IMG/VR virus record: IMGVR_UViG_3300042445_001036
Location: 1 to 22,971 of that record
DNA length: 22,971 nucleotides
Source of the DNA: a virus
Direction: 5' to 3' (one strand)
Shown in pieces: positions 17,501 through 22,971 of the stretch (position 1 is the stretch's first letter; every line of letters starts with the position of its first letter). A program made the position numbers and the translations under genes. The notes under the pieces were generated by a model that saw only the letters and a list, made by a program, of their open reading frames with translations, did no database searches and was not told the origin of the DNA.

Positions 17501-20500
17501 CTTGGATCTGGCTATTACGCCGCGTTGGATGCGCCCCTGTCGTCGATAGCTTCATACGGATCTTCCCCCAGATGGAAGGGTATTGACGCAAGATACGGAA
17601 CTTCCGTTGATAGGATCACGGGGGAGGTTTTTATCAAGTCTGAAAATCCGCTTGAGTTGGCCCATCCGGGAGATGTTGTTCAAGTCATTAAAGACATGGG
17701 CCTTGAAGAATCGTTTTTGAAATGGGGCGAGCACCAAGCGGCGGTCAACAAGGCATACCAAACGATTGGATCGACCCGCCCGAGGTCAGATACCGCCTCC
17801 AGAGGAGGCGGGATTTTTGAGGATAACCCGATTCAGCGGGAGCAGCAGATTTCAGCGATGCTCGAAGCTGGGTGGACAGAAAGAGACATTGATGCGGCTG
17901 GGTTGAGAAAACCAGCCCCTGTTTTCAGGGATTCCGGGAAGATGTTCAGCTACCTGCTTGAAGAGCGGATTTTCGACTCCATCATCATTGACTGGGACAA
18001 GGCGGCGAAGAAAGGAATGGCCAGCGGAGACGGCAGGACGGGAAGGGAAATCGCGGTTCGGGACCCATCCCAAATCAAATCCGCCGAGCCTGTCACCTAC
18101 GACAACAACGGGAATGTGATCCCTCTCTCGCAACGCTTCAACCTAAACTCTAACGACATCCGCTACGTCAGAGGCAGCGAGGGCCAAGGGCAAGGAACCG
18201 TAGATGCAATCAGTGAGATCCAACGCATCTTGCCTGAGGGTATCACGCTTGAGTTTGACAACACAATGTTGGGTCAGTTGGGCGCACGACGCACCAGACC
18301 TAATTCAATTATCGTGAACCCAGATACGGTCAACGATCTTGTATACAACCTGACTCCCGCTAACGCACGCTCTGCCGTACGCACATTCGTTGACGAAGAG
18401 CTAGCGCACTTAGCATCATACAGGACTTTCACCGAAGACGACTTCGTAAGTATCGCAGCAGGCATGGGTGAGAGTATGCGTAACCTTGTTGCGGATATGC
18501 TCTACTCTAACTCGGAGTCTGACTTCGCGAAACGTCAGGCAATGATCGCCGCTGATCTGGAATCAGGAGCGTTGAGGGAGTCCGACATCGCCGCCGAATG
18601 GGTACGCTCCGAGATGACACGCATCGCTGTCGGTCGTTCGCGTGAGGAGCATCTCGCGTTCCTTCGCACGAACCCATCGTTGCTCGCCAAATTTATCGAA
18701 GCGGTACAGGCGTTCATCACTAAGCTAAAAGCTCAGTTCACTACTAATCCTACGGCAAGCACCGCCGCTAAGATCTCAATGGCATCACGCCAGTTCCGCT
18801 CATTGCGTAACGGTGGCGTGCTCCCTGTGCCTGAAGCATCAACGGCAGGCGAGATGGGCGACGTAACGCACTTCATCAATGCCGTCGAAGGCAACGTCGT
18901 TGAGGGACAGGAGGATCGCACCCAATTCGATCTGCCTATTGCGTCCACCAACCCGTCGAAGGTCGCCGCCTTCTGGGAGAAAGCAAAACAAAAGATGTAT
19001 GATATGCCCCTTGAGTTACGTAAATACGTAAGTCAACGCGACGGCACAATATCAAACATTGAGTATACAATGTGGGACTTTGCCAAGAAGTATCCCAAGC
19101 TAAGGGACGCGGCACTCAATGCGGGTGTTGCTATTGACGACATCGGAACCATCTTAGGTACTACTGCTCCTGCTGTACAAGGCGAGGCACGCAAGGAACT
19201 GCAACGTCAAGTGCGCCAGTTCAAAGCGGACAATGCTGAAGACCCAAATCTTGAGCGGATGGCCGAAGACTATGAGGAGAAACTCACCCAACCAATTGCT
19301 GACCAGTTCTATGCGGAGTTCCGCAAGAACCAGAAAGTTGTAGAGGATCAGCTTAGGGCCAAAGGATTTAGTGCGTTAGTAGATTACCTCGTTGAGTTCC
19401 GCCAAGAAATCAATAAGGTAAAAGCTATCATTAATTTTGATGACACCAATGATGTGTACCTCACACGTACCTTCAGCTACTTCACAACAGAGGGCTGGTC
19501 ACTGGCCGCGAAGAGTGGTGGAGTCATCGAAATTGATGGCAAGACCGTTGACTTCAGTAAGCTACGCGCCGCTGCTGCTACTCACTTTGAGTGGGAGGTT
19601 CTTAACGACGCAAAGAACGAAGGTCAGACGTTGACTGAAGATCAAGTTGCACGCAAGACCCTTGAGGCCCTAGACAAGTACTTGATTAAGCTCGATACCG
19701 AAGCTAAGCAATCGAAGGAAAGCGGCACGATGAACACGATCAAGCGTGATGTTAATCGCTTACTCCGCAAGAAAGACTTCGACGAACCCCTTCGTGAACT
19801 CTTAGGTGAGGTAACCGACCCGTTTGAGAACGCAGTGCGTACTATCTATAGTGTCGGACGACTCGCCGCCAACGATAGGTTCCTTCGTGGCTTTGCAAGG
19901 CAAGCCATTAAATCTGAACTCGCGAGCAAGGAACCGAAGGATGGGATGGTGCTACTGTTTCCCCCCAGTGAGAACGCGGAGCTAGGTGACCTCGCTGGAC
20001 TATACGTTCGTAGTGATGTAGCCGCCGCCATCAGACAAGAACTCGGACCAAAGAACAGGGACCAAGAAGCCCGCTCTATGGAGATAATGAATAACTTTGG
20101 CCGAATGATGTCTAAGGTATCCGGCGTGTCCGTAGTAACGCAGACCCTAGGTTCTGTTGGTTTCTATCCTCGTAACATCTTAGGTGGTATGGCCCTCTCT
20201 ACTGCTCAAGGAATCATCAACCCCATCTACATGAGGGAGGCAGCAAAACTTGCCATCAGAGCAAACCTACTGGCCTCGGACTCTCAAGAAACACGGGACG
20301 CTATCCGAAGGCTGACCGAACTTCAGATCGTGCGCGATGAAACTCGCGGGCGTATGGCAATGGATATGTTCCGTGGATTTGCGGCCACTACTGATGAGCA
20401 ACTTGAGGAACTACTTAATGATATTGTGGAGGCGCAGGCTTCCGGTAACATTGACAAGATTGCCAAGAAGCTAAACATCAAGAAGGAAGTTCTTAGCAAG

Positions 20501-21859
20501 GCAGGATCTGTTGTTGATATCCTTGCTGGTTTCAACAACATCATCGATAGCGCGTTCAAGATTAATGCATATATGTATGAGCTTGATACCCTTAAAGCAG
20601 CATACGGTGACACAGAATCACTAGGCAAGTTGGAAGTAATGGCCGCTCGTAAGGTTAAGCTTACGTTCCCAACCCACTCCGATCAGGCAAGCCTTGTTAA
20701 GTCCTTCAACAGGTCACCCTTTGCAATGCTTGTGCTTCCGTTCATTCGATGGAAGTCAGAAGTTCTTCGCACGATGTTCAACACGGTGCCCCTTGCAATG
20801 GAAGAAATCAATTCCGGTAACGCAACAATTAAAGCTCGCGGCATTAAACGCCTAGTCGGTTTCTCCTCTACCATATTAGGAGGGGGCACTGCTTTCGGTC
20901 TTGTGTTCGGGACTTTGTTTACTCTGCTTGCTGGTTCCGGCGACGACGAAGACAAGGATAAACAACTAGGTCGGGTGCTTAGTCGTGATGAGATGGGTGC
21001 CCTACGTGAAGGACTGCCTGAGTGGCAGAGGAACCACGGTGTGTTCGCCCGATTAATTGGCAAGGATGGGGTTCAGGTCATTGACCTATCAAACATCCTA
21101 CCCTACAGTCAGCTTACTGATGTGTTTAAACTCGGTCTAGGCGGTGACGCTAAGGGCATCGCACAGTATCTAGTCAAGGATCTTATTGGCACACAGATCG
21201 CAGCGGGTACTCTCATTGAAGCCGCCAACAACACAGACGATTTTGGTAATCCAATCGTAATGCAATCTGATAATGCCCTGACTTCTTTCGTGAAGCTTAG
21301 TAGTTACGTAGGTAAGAACGCCTTCCAGCCCTCGGCGTATAAAAAACTAAAAGATATATTACGTTACGGGCAGCAAGATGCGACGTTGCTTATTGCTGGA
21401 GAACTTACAGGTGCAAGACCTATGGTCCATAAACTTTCGGACATTGAGTACAGGGCAATGAATAAGATCAAGACTACGATGGATGAGAATGTATCTATGC
21501 TCAGTCCGCTGTCTGCCGCGAAAGCCTTTGACCCGAAGGAGGCTGAAGCACTAATAGACAAACACCAGACGGCTTCGAACACTACTCAGAAACGCTTGTA
21601 TAACTTCATGCAGAACATGAAGTCGATGGGGTCAACCGAAGAGAGCTTGTTGATTACTGGTGACAAGGTTCGCATCAGTGAGTTGCGCCTATCCAATGCA
21701 CTCATGGGCCGCAATAGCCCTTGGATTCCAAACGCTGCGTGGTTTAACAAACTAATTCAGAACAAAGAAAGGGGCGGGGAACAAGATCCCAACCCCCTAA
21801 TTGATGAGGTCGTCAGAGTTGTGAGCAATAAAGCTGACCAATCCTTAACGACTTATTAA
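8519..21859 (+). CDS. giant 4446-aa modular polyvalent virion protein (zinc protease + ART-like domains)
   Basis: One open frame of 4446 codons. Residues 500-800 have several Gly/Ala-rich hydrophobic segments (about 505-535, 638-662, 777-798). Charged beta- and coiled-coil-rich sequence follows, with an acidic linker near 1406-1425. Residues about 2720-2850 form a zinc metallopeptidase with HELIH at 2763-2767 and VEEFVTYAL (E2819/E2820) downstream. Residues 2942-3216 match the ADP-ribosyltransferase-like module of polyvalent proteins: lead-in YLAAVEAGNMETAQRMVDEA, R2974-G, GSGYY at 2996-3000, and QIKSAEPVTYDNNGNVIPLS near the end. Residues about 3225-3330 hold a second zincin-like domain with a degenerate EELAH (3293-3297). 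The C-terminal ~800 residues resemble the conserved end of giant phage ejection proteins, with a hydrophobic helix near 4112-4139. The inferred role is injection into the host with phage DNA. The leader is CAA-rich without Shine-Dalgarno. Confidence 0.85.
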   Translation: MLEIKSYDDWTDTEEELQAEPVENLKRYANYVRSGYYKAGMLNEDNEKEIIYGVKERAYSDGLITDDMSKEEQDSYISTIVGPSQNADANARFVLDHLRTGSESGIDPKDTKVSTLSSYLAFKQAAPDQPSDLQPLVDELLSDTALIKRAKMSAVDRGEYSVAAIDEDDGGRSLYTGPTAKPDSIKGEVDSLLASGALSPSDLYRVDKAVSPINGGLSNTSENFRYEMFRRTVSTLAKTDKDLGDLIESSASKTREEKLAEQRTTGESVWEGVKTAVAYPFLKLADVVEFAGDFVTGEEDVAPAFKPETKVSDALAENDEIRKKFSAEEIEKFSADLTTTAAGAPYRADRPESGVSSDSMGNIIIAPQLLANKQIFETAVTAAPLNAEQQTQARAEREVLLTRSAPELLRVILEEEPEAVGALAKAKASGLSNEQFIEQWVSTPQNYDGFNARLEQFGKSAWKTVAEIPVGIAALSGNEWAAKYLGGLAKDQARREEYSRLFGDEFGVGFQIINAVPQVAADIGLTIGTGGLFAGAKTLVKTASLSSRSLLRASTKFALSNVDEAATLAYRGAAVAGGEANIGSAIQKIGASLATNFAEQAPVFTTAFVRSASSTYGSLYSQLPDTLSHEEKHKNALGYSLAAGLSTGVITAGMGFLGRGGVEEIATKRVRAMLAGETDESILASGAKVVPVDKMNYRQAKQVYENLKNESRIVSDATFQKAMRGAIGSTYKNWLRTTLKGGLNESIEEAMDQGIQMKLEDASLDKETPLAQRVSQVFTAGLIGGTMGGAMGGATQFGKVKKSEMALVYEGRASALDNVVKDLRKNNSGVTADFVERMMDDARAKANAATQADVLAQTTAAKAKETEATANVKEKPVVPIDTFLQAFFGKPKEAAVEQPETTTFLNDLIGESVSVGQFSGTLEMADDGENVRLKLDKPYKQKGGDPVTHMGLGPRLQKAEGYITKYPTLMRTGDDVFGVKAGTPYFLVGSTKEKFAARPLADGVTVDDRFTVLRDDEGVVRSITIKDAVSLKNGKISMPVSLTGAFILRAFAKEYGIDVSTQAPAPEGQQQFSFAEGEIKDTEPTVEEEAAKGTEGQMEFDLDRTPEQQAVFDRFDSEIADLKEKIKDPSINDVRRERLQDRLKGLQKARRNYDSETIQMGALSPDEQARYNSTDVQWNAELDLIRNAYDVNPNVAGATKRILAAPLRNKIGSAIAFGDLDYDTLEAVRDMANEIISFANDEDNQVSDKIRSETRKYYSNLLNRVDIAREFIDERDIDLIKQELENEDFRVTQQLQKPEPKPYPVTNTLHYLISKGKLKTVDIVAGLEAEGAGESLTRMTLTGFKYFPVEREIEFTDADGNVIYFPLGSVDVSSKEIQKKLAQNEVKAKEFIKQEKLAAKATNKTPELEPESEEEAEPEAPLDERVTGFLNLVNDYVNKFNELNSRVTLLKRSKTDQARVKDELKALRAGANNAIKEELTSLVGEIKSRNDLQEDLRSEMIDQISVSIFGKGGFTPVSGSRAQFGKIIEPSLAFKTTAVDYPADRFRSGTQEEALFNLLVGAGQVVNLPTTGATIAAATSMYTTSNGLIKRPAFSEAVVEQVTEEGQEVARPNSYIRDKNNLLRERVHKAYPPLGSIQYKAEGPQGTKVNPKLEAQLRSKQVELSNIKTKAEAKGYDASDKIAVLSKEIAELKKQVKDVPKYKIGRDSYDMVRSQDVTDLFYPVTVYEINGETKTFGVFTNDIEITRAQIARGLHIVIPPNFKGVLNPAIHVAQDGVTVDGYYEPLRDSFVPMGQFRSKLDTRRNSGEEPIDKTRATKYDARAELLVNNMVPPMINRDYASRTSGLIQTVFDGAKRFLYSNAFSPTPDAKLPLTTKGIEDAASDALIDFTSQLNEFLLARHIVTKVIGSLDWKNKIKSQEGQELITRALGGNSSDINFSDLPKELRRLLIKEDSGNLTDAVKGTNLSRYVREMFNGLDDATIAKNIVKMDIGFGGGDPTSIMTGYGMYLFQNATSIQGSFFTVPNPREYLVRTKAIGDKTVKVLGKDFSTIANKHAKRERAEAEELPSISIDAIEEAFGGDFEFSELIGAGARPDWQILLDATQRQKEMGLSLSDYTDNSFNELFEILVSANGHVFNDRGSMLASELMAAVKGDKELGKTFRDIAKMVGLDTPAELAKISDEFLINVLSKKISDDALFKTNNGYAGIVMSQLSETEVGQRAAGLMILKGWLPPVMIEGKRVPLRAPAERISKAPAAPPTPPNASPVGFVIREKAKEVSAAEATGGYVTTIEEAEAYEANKNVALARVADTIVKLGEEKAIALQTIEEARNHISSGFKMLKAVIQPEAGENVLELAKNDFWTNSATVSSVISDFTREQIATIADEISSLEVKLSNYEKLQKAGQKGRNKDLSRIDRQIKKYVKALADPRLPDDSDEKTIFSQKYDELNSLKYHITFNGQFVIDGLNSSISLKQKEIDRINKAVGNGATVLDNVINDIESSLQQLNDNRDYISRLSDKSKSVVDNEIKHVEYLMGLPEWKSLAVATANHPAALKFKADLTLEQRSRVDKYNTSLKVKQDYDAFAAQQKENLRAALVANGVGVFNSGLLTTYVDPVDVVRPEFFEEETTPRPQAEIDESVRLFAQAISPARPTNRKSIDFALSTLDPSLREAARQENTRMMNDLGLVSGDSDSILRALSVLSNRGTAQQQAIVSILSAAPDLIRSVNIGIVDMQAGFAGLYDKSNNTILLNLSEHNGRGLADVLLHELIHAATVRVINNPTTAQQRVAVQRLEQIRNFALAAAVKKGTDTDPTMQLGLSTVEEFVTYALTAPEFMSLLNGLTKPQERTIIRRMIDAVLSIFGFEPKSRQQTSNAIDELLDFTKMSLAHSNTFNMDARWASTLRNEPSENAKASNITRLRSAEKVNQTLRNVAEDSDNVLFATTSFDREYLAAVEAGNMETAQRMVDEAARAAWYNLRGARSGFYANGVPTTPESSANLGSGYYAALDAPLSSIASYGSSPRWKGIDARYGTSVDRITGEVFIKSENPLELAHPGDVVQVIKDMGLEESFLKWGEHQAAVNKAYQTIGSTRPRSDTASRGGGIFEDNPIQREQQISAMLEAGWTERDIDAAGLRKPAPVFRDSGKMFSYLLEERIFDSIIIDWDKAAKKGMASGDGRTGREIAVRDPSQIKSAEPVTYDNNGNVIPLSQRFNLNSNDIRYVRGSEGQGQGTVDAISEIQRILPEGITLEFDNTMLGQLGARRTRPNSIIVNPDTVNDLVYNLTPANARSAVRTFVDEELAHLASYRTFTEDDFVSIAAGMGESMRNLVADMLYSNSESDFAKRQAMIAADLESGALRESDIAAEWVRSEMTRIAVGRSREEHLAFLRTNPSLLAKFIEAVQAFITKLKAQFTTNPTASTAAKISMASRQFRSLRNGGVLPVPEASTAGEMGDVTHFINAVEGNVVEGQEDRTQFDLPIASTNPSKVAAFWEKAKQKMYDMPLELRKYVSQRDGTISNIEYTMWDFAKKYPKLRDAALNAGVAIDDIGTILGTTAPAVQGEARKELQRQVRQFKADNAEDPNLERMAEDYEEKLTQPIADQFYAEFRKNQKVVEDQLRAKGFSALVDYLVEFRQEINKVKAIINFDDTNDVYLTRTFSYFTTEGWSLAAKSGGVIEIDGKTVDFSKLRAAAATHFEWEVLNDAKNEGQTLTEDQVARKTLEALDKYLIKLDTEAKQSKESGTMNTIKRDVNRLLRKKDFDEPLRELLGEVTDPFENAVRTIYSVGRLAANDRFLRGFARQAIKSELASKEPKDGMVLLFPPSENAELGDLAGLYVRSDVAAAIRQELGPKNRDQEARSMEIMNNFGRMMSKVSGVSVVTQTLGSVGFYPRNILGGMALSTAQGIINPIYMREAAKLAIRANLLASDSQETRDAIRRLTELQIVRDETRGRMAMDMFRGFAATTDEQLEELLNDIVEAQASGNIDKIAKKLNIKKEVLSKAGSVVDILAGFNNIIDSAFKINAYMYELDTLKAAYGDTESLGKLEVMAARKVKLTFPTHSDQASLVKSFNRSPFAMLVLPFIRWKSEVLRTMFNTVPLAMEEINSGNATIKARGIKRLVGFSSTILGGGTAFGLVFGTLFTLLAGSGDDEDKDKQLGRVLSRDEMGALREGLPEWQRNHGVFARLIGKDGVQVIDLSNILPYSQLTDVFKLGLGGDAKGIAQYLVKDLIGTQIAAGTLIEAANNTDDFGNPIVMQSDNALTSFVKLSSYVGKNAFQPSAYKKLKDILRYGQQDATLLIAGELTGARPMVHKLSDIEYRAMNKIKTTMDENVSMLSPLSAAKAFDPKEAEALIDKHQTASNTTQKRLYNFMQNMKSMGSTEESLLITGDKVRISELRLSNALMGRNSPWIPNAAWFNKLIQNKERGGEQDPNPLIDEVVRVVSNKADQSLTTY
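17342..18166 (+). other. GC-rich ART-like module inside the giant gene
   Basis: This in-frame segment encodes residues 2942-3216. Hand counts give 40/60 GC at 17401-17460 and 39/60 at 18001-18060, against 28/60 at 16921-16980 and 23/60 at 15601-15660. Arg AGG/AGA and Gly GGG/GGA codons are frequent within it. GC stays raised to about 18960, so the right boundary is gradual. The composition suggests a domain acquired more recently than the rest of the gene. Confidence 0.5.
17793..17818 (+). terminator. terminator-like hairpin within coding sequence
   Basis: CCGCCTCC (17793-17800) pairs perfectly with GGAGGCGG (17804-17811) around a three-base AGA loop, then GA and five T (17814-17818). This has all the marks of an intrinsic terminator in the sense direction, yet lies in the giant frame at a low-complexity stretch (TASRGGGIF) of the ART-like module. 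It could attenuate transcription of the 3' part of the giant gene, or be a relic of donor DNA. Whether it terminates in vivo is unknown. Confidence 0.45.
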
Positions 21860-21940
21860 GTAGTTAACTATATCCAATAGGAAACAAACTACAATCCACA
21901 GGAACCAGCCCCCGATGAGGAGGAAGCAAAGCACGCCCAT
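21845..21940 (-). CDS. 31-aa single-pass membrane micropeptide
   Basis: The frame reads MGVLCFLLIGGWFLWIVVCF then LLDIVNYLISR. Nearly the whole peptide is hydrophobic with a short basic end, enough for one transmembrane helix. Its ATG overlaps the TAA of the upstream 62-aa gene (TAATG), indicating translational coupling. Its 3' end runs 15 bp into the 3' end of the convergent giant gene. A chance frame of this hydrophobicity exactly at a TAATG junction is unlikely. Function unknown; small membrane effector is an inference. Confidence 0.55.
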   Translation of the reverse strand: MGVLCFLLIGGWFLWIVVCFLLDIVNYLISR

Positions 21941-22128
21941 TACTTTGCCCCTCCTCTAGCTGCTTGCATTGTGAGTAGTGCTGCCTGCATTGCCTTGAGT
22001 TCTTTGGTTGATCGCTCGTTGAACCAGCGCATCATCTGGCTTTTCTCTGCGAACTTCTGGTGGGGCGATGAGTAAGTCTTCTTGCTAGCAATTGAAGACG
22101 TAAAGGAATCTAGTTTCTTTGTATTCAT
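21940..22128 (-). CDS. hypothetical 62-aa basic helical protein
   Basis: A 62-aa, Lys/Ser-rich protein with a C-terminal amphipathic helix (STKELKAMQAALLTMQAARG). No family recognised. The ATG overlaps the stop of the His-rich gene upstream (ATGA) and its stop overlaps the start of the 31-aa membrane peptide (TAATG), so it is a middle member of a coupled run. A nucleic-acid-binding or peptide-partner role would fit its charge, but nothing specific shows it. Confidence 0.6.
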   Translation of the reverse strand: MNTKKLDSFTSSIASKKTYSSPHQKFAEKSQMMRWFNERSTKELKAMQAALLTMQAARGGAK

Positions 22129-22343
22129 TTGAGTTTTAGTTTAGTGCCGAAGTTGTTTACCTTAACGGTCCACTTGTTACTGCGCCCGTCGTGTCGATCA
22201 TGCCCAACCATGATGTGTCCGTTGTTCATCTCAAGCTGTATACCACACGCGCAGTTAAGGTCGGCGGTATGGTGGTGGCCCGTATCCTTAAACGGTATGC
22301 TGTGTATCTGACTATTGTTATGGTGTGCTTTCGTTATCTTCAT
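22125..22343 (-). CDS. hypothetical 72-aa His-rich protein
   Basis: A 72-aa protein with a HHHTADLNCACG stretch and later GHIMVGHDRHDGRSNKW, giving many His plus two Cys that could bind metal. The beta-like layout (GIQLEMNNGHIMVGHD, WTVKVNNFGTKLKLK) suggests a small compact domain. No family recognised. I place the start at ATG 22343, thirteen bases after the preceding stop and behind an A-rich leader (TAATAAACATAATACA). The frame is open to a TTG at 22406 and has an ATG at 22373, both inside the preceding gene. Confidence 0.6.
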   Translation of the reverse strand: MKITKAHHNNSQIHSIPFKDTGHHHTADLNCACGIQLEMNNGHIMVGHDRHDGRSNKWTVKVNNFGTKLKLK

Positions 22344-22356
22344 TGTATTATGTTTA

Positions 22357-22647
22357 TTAGTTGTTGAGTTCATCAAGCTTGATAGCCCCGTCGATGTAGC
22401 ACTCAAGCTCCTCGCTCAGTCTAGCCATGTGGCTGTCGGAGAACCCGTCATTGGGGAAGTCACATGCTGTGATGACCGTATCAACAAAGACACGGACAAC
22501 ACGGGCTAGCTTCAATGCAGGGGACTTGACCGATAGCCCGTTGATGTATGCCGTTACCGTCAAGCCGTGTCTGCCTTCTTCGCAGCACACGTTGATGACC
22601 GTATGACCTGCGTCGAGCTGAGTATATTTTGTTTTTGTGTTGTTCAT
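22357..22647 (-). CDS. hypothetical 96-aa protein
   Basis: A 96-aa protein with alternating hydrophobic strands (TVINVCCEEGRHGLTVTAYI) followed by helices with an acidic end (ELECYIDGAIKLDELNN). No known family recognised. Start ATG follows a C/A-rich, G-free leader (CCCACCCAACCATAACAAT) typical of this genome. Thirty bases separate it from the 91-aa gene upstream and thirteen from the likely start of the next gene, so these are probably cotranscribed. Confidence 0.6.
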   Translation of the reverse strand: MNNTKTKYTQLDAGHTVINVCCEEGRHGLTVTAYINGLSVKSPALKLARVVRVFVDTVITACDFPNDGFSDSHMARLSEELECYIDGAIKLDELNN

Positions 22648-22677
22648 ATTGTTATGGTTGGGTGGGAGTTGATGGAA

Positions 22678-22953
22678 TCAGAGCGTGCGGAACTTGTCAA
22701 GGTGATTTAAAGCGTCACCCACTATTGTGTCGATGGTCCCATAGGTATCGTATATATCTAGTATGCGTTTACGCTCCTCGACATTAAACGAATTGATTAG
22801 TTTTACCATAGCGAGCAGGGGATCATCAATGGTCGTGCGCTCGCACACCCATCTAATGAGATTGGTGGATGCAAGGGTGTTCCTTCTATTATAGCAAAGG
22901 CCTATAAACGAATTGTCTTGTGACCTACCCGCAATCATTAGTCGCTTTGTCAT
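22678..22953 (-). CDS. hypothetical 91-aa protein
   Basis: A 91-aa, mainly helical protein (LLAMVKLINSFNVEERKRIL, DALNHLDKF) with a basic N-terminal half. No family recognised. The ATG at 22951-22953 is followed by A, making an ATGA with a TGA in another frame that stays open to the window edge. This suggests coupling to a further gene upstream, outside the window. The reading frame itself is also open to the edge, so a longer N-terminus cannot be excluded. Confidence 0.6.
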   Translation of the reverse strand: MTKRLMIAGRSQDNSFIGLCYNRRNTLASTNLIRWVCERTTIDDPLLAMVKLINSFNVEERKRILDIYDTYGTIDTIVGDALNHLDKFRTL

Positions 22954-22971
22954 ATCATCATCGAGGGGGTC

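Noticed and set aside
8519-21859. Virion RNA polymerase (N4-like or crAss-like) within the giant protein
   Set aside because: No DxDGD motif and no convincing T7/N4-type polymerase motifs were found by eye; size alone is not evidence.
22344-22406. TTG-initiated 21-residue extension of the His-rich protein
   Set aside because: It would lie largely within the preceding gene; ATG 22343 follows a normal intergenic leader.
1-22971. tRNA genes, CRISPR arrays, insertion sequences, integrase or attachment sites
   Set aside because: No cloverleaf-like segment, regular spaced repeat array, transposase or recombinase motif was seen on either strand.

Overview
This window is a segment of a tailed-bacteriophage genome (Caudoviricetes). 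The anchors are a large terminase subunit with both ATPase and nuclease motifs (3593-5404), a divergent small-terminase candidate (2930-3523), and a + strand run of three probable virion/DNA-ejection genes (6262-21859). That run ends in one uninterrupted reading frame of 4446 codons. No integrase, repressor, insertion sequence, tRNA, rRNA or CRISPR array was seen, and portal, capsid, tail and replication polymerase genes are not in the window. The host cannot be named from sequence. Most leader-initiated genes start after G-poor, A/C-rich leaders with no clear Shine-Dalgarno sequence. This is the style of hosts that rely little on SD, such as Bacteroidota and some Cyanobacteria, but it is only a hint.

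Layout. Positions 1-3562 hold a leftward cluster of small nucleic-acid and nucleotide genes: a MazZ-like nucleotide pyrophosphohydrolase fused to a zinc ribbon, a small Cys protein, an RNA ligase, a 35-codon membrane peptide missed by ordinary length cut-offs, a GTGAGKGD-type protein, a very acidic 77-aa protein and a RuvC-like resolvase. Many of these genes are chained by 4-base ATGA overlaps, which implies translational coupling. The terminase pair diverges around 3524-3592. A short convergent/divergent pair follows: a metallopeptidase-like gene leftward and a small basic phage protein rightward. An inverted repeat of CAGGAT units flanks their start codons.

Positions 6262-21859 look like one rightward late transcription unit encoding a 491-aa Ala/Lys-rich protein, a 250-aa helical protein and the 4446-aa protein. 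The giant protein reads as a modular 'polyvalent' ejection protein. It has hydrophobic N-terminal segments, long charged coiled-coil stretches, a HELIH zinc-protease domain, a GC-rich ADP-ribosyltransferase-like module, a degenerate second zincin-like domain and a conserved-looking C-terminal portion with a hydrophobic segment. The inferred role is injection with the DNA and action on the host cell early in infection.

Positions 21845-22953 return to leftward small genes of unknown function, again coupled by overlaps, ending in a 31-aa membrane peptide whose 3' end runs into the 3' end of the giant gene.

The most unusual items are: the giant gene and its compositionally distinct ART module carrying a terminator-like hairpin inside the coding sequence; the duplicated start region upstream of the RuvC gene that makes a 14-codon coupled mini-ORF; the two unannotated membrane micropeptides; and the inverted repeat spanning two divergent start codons.
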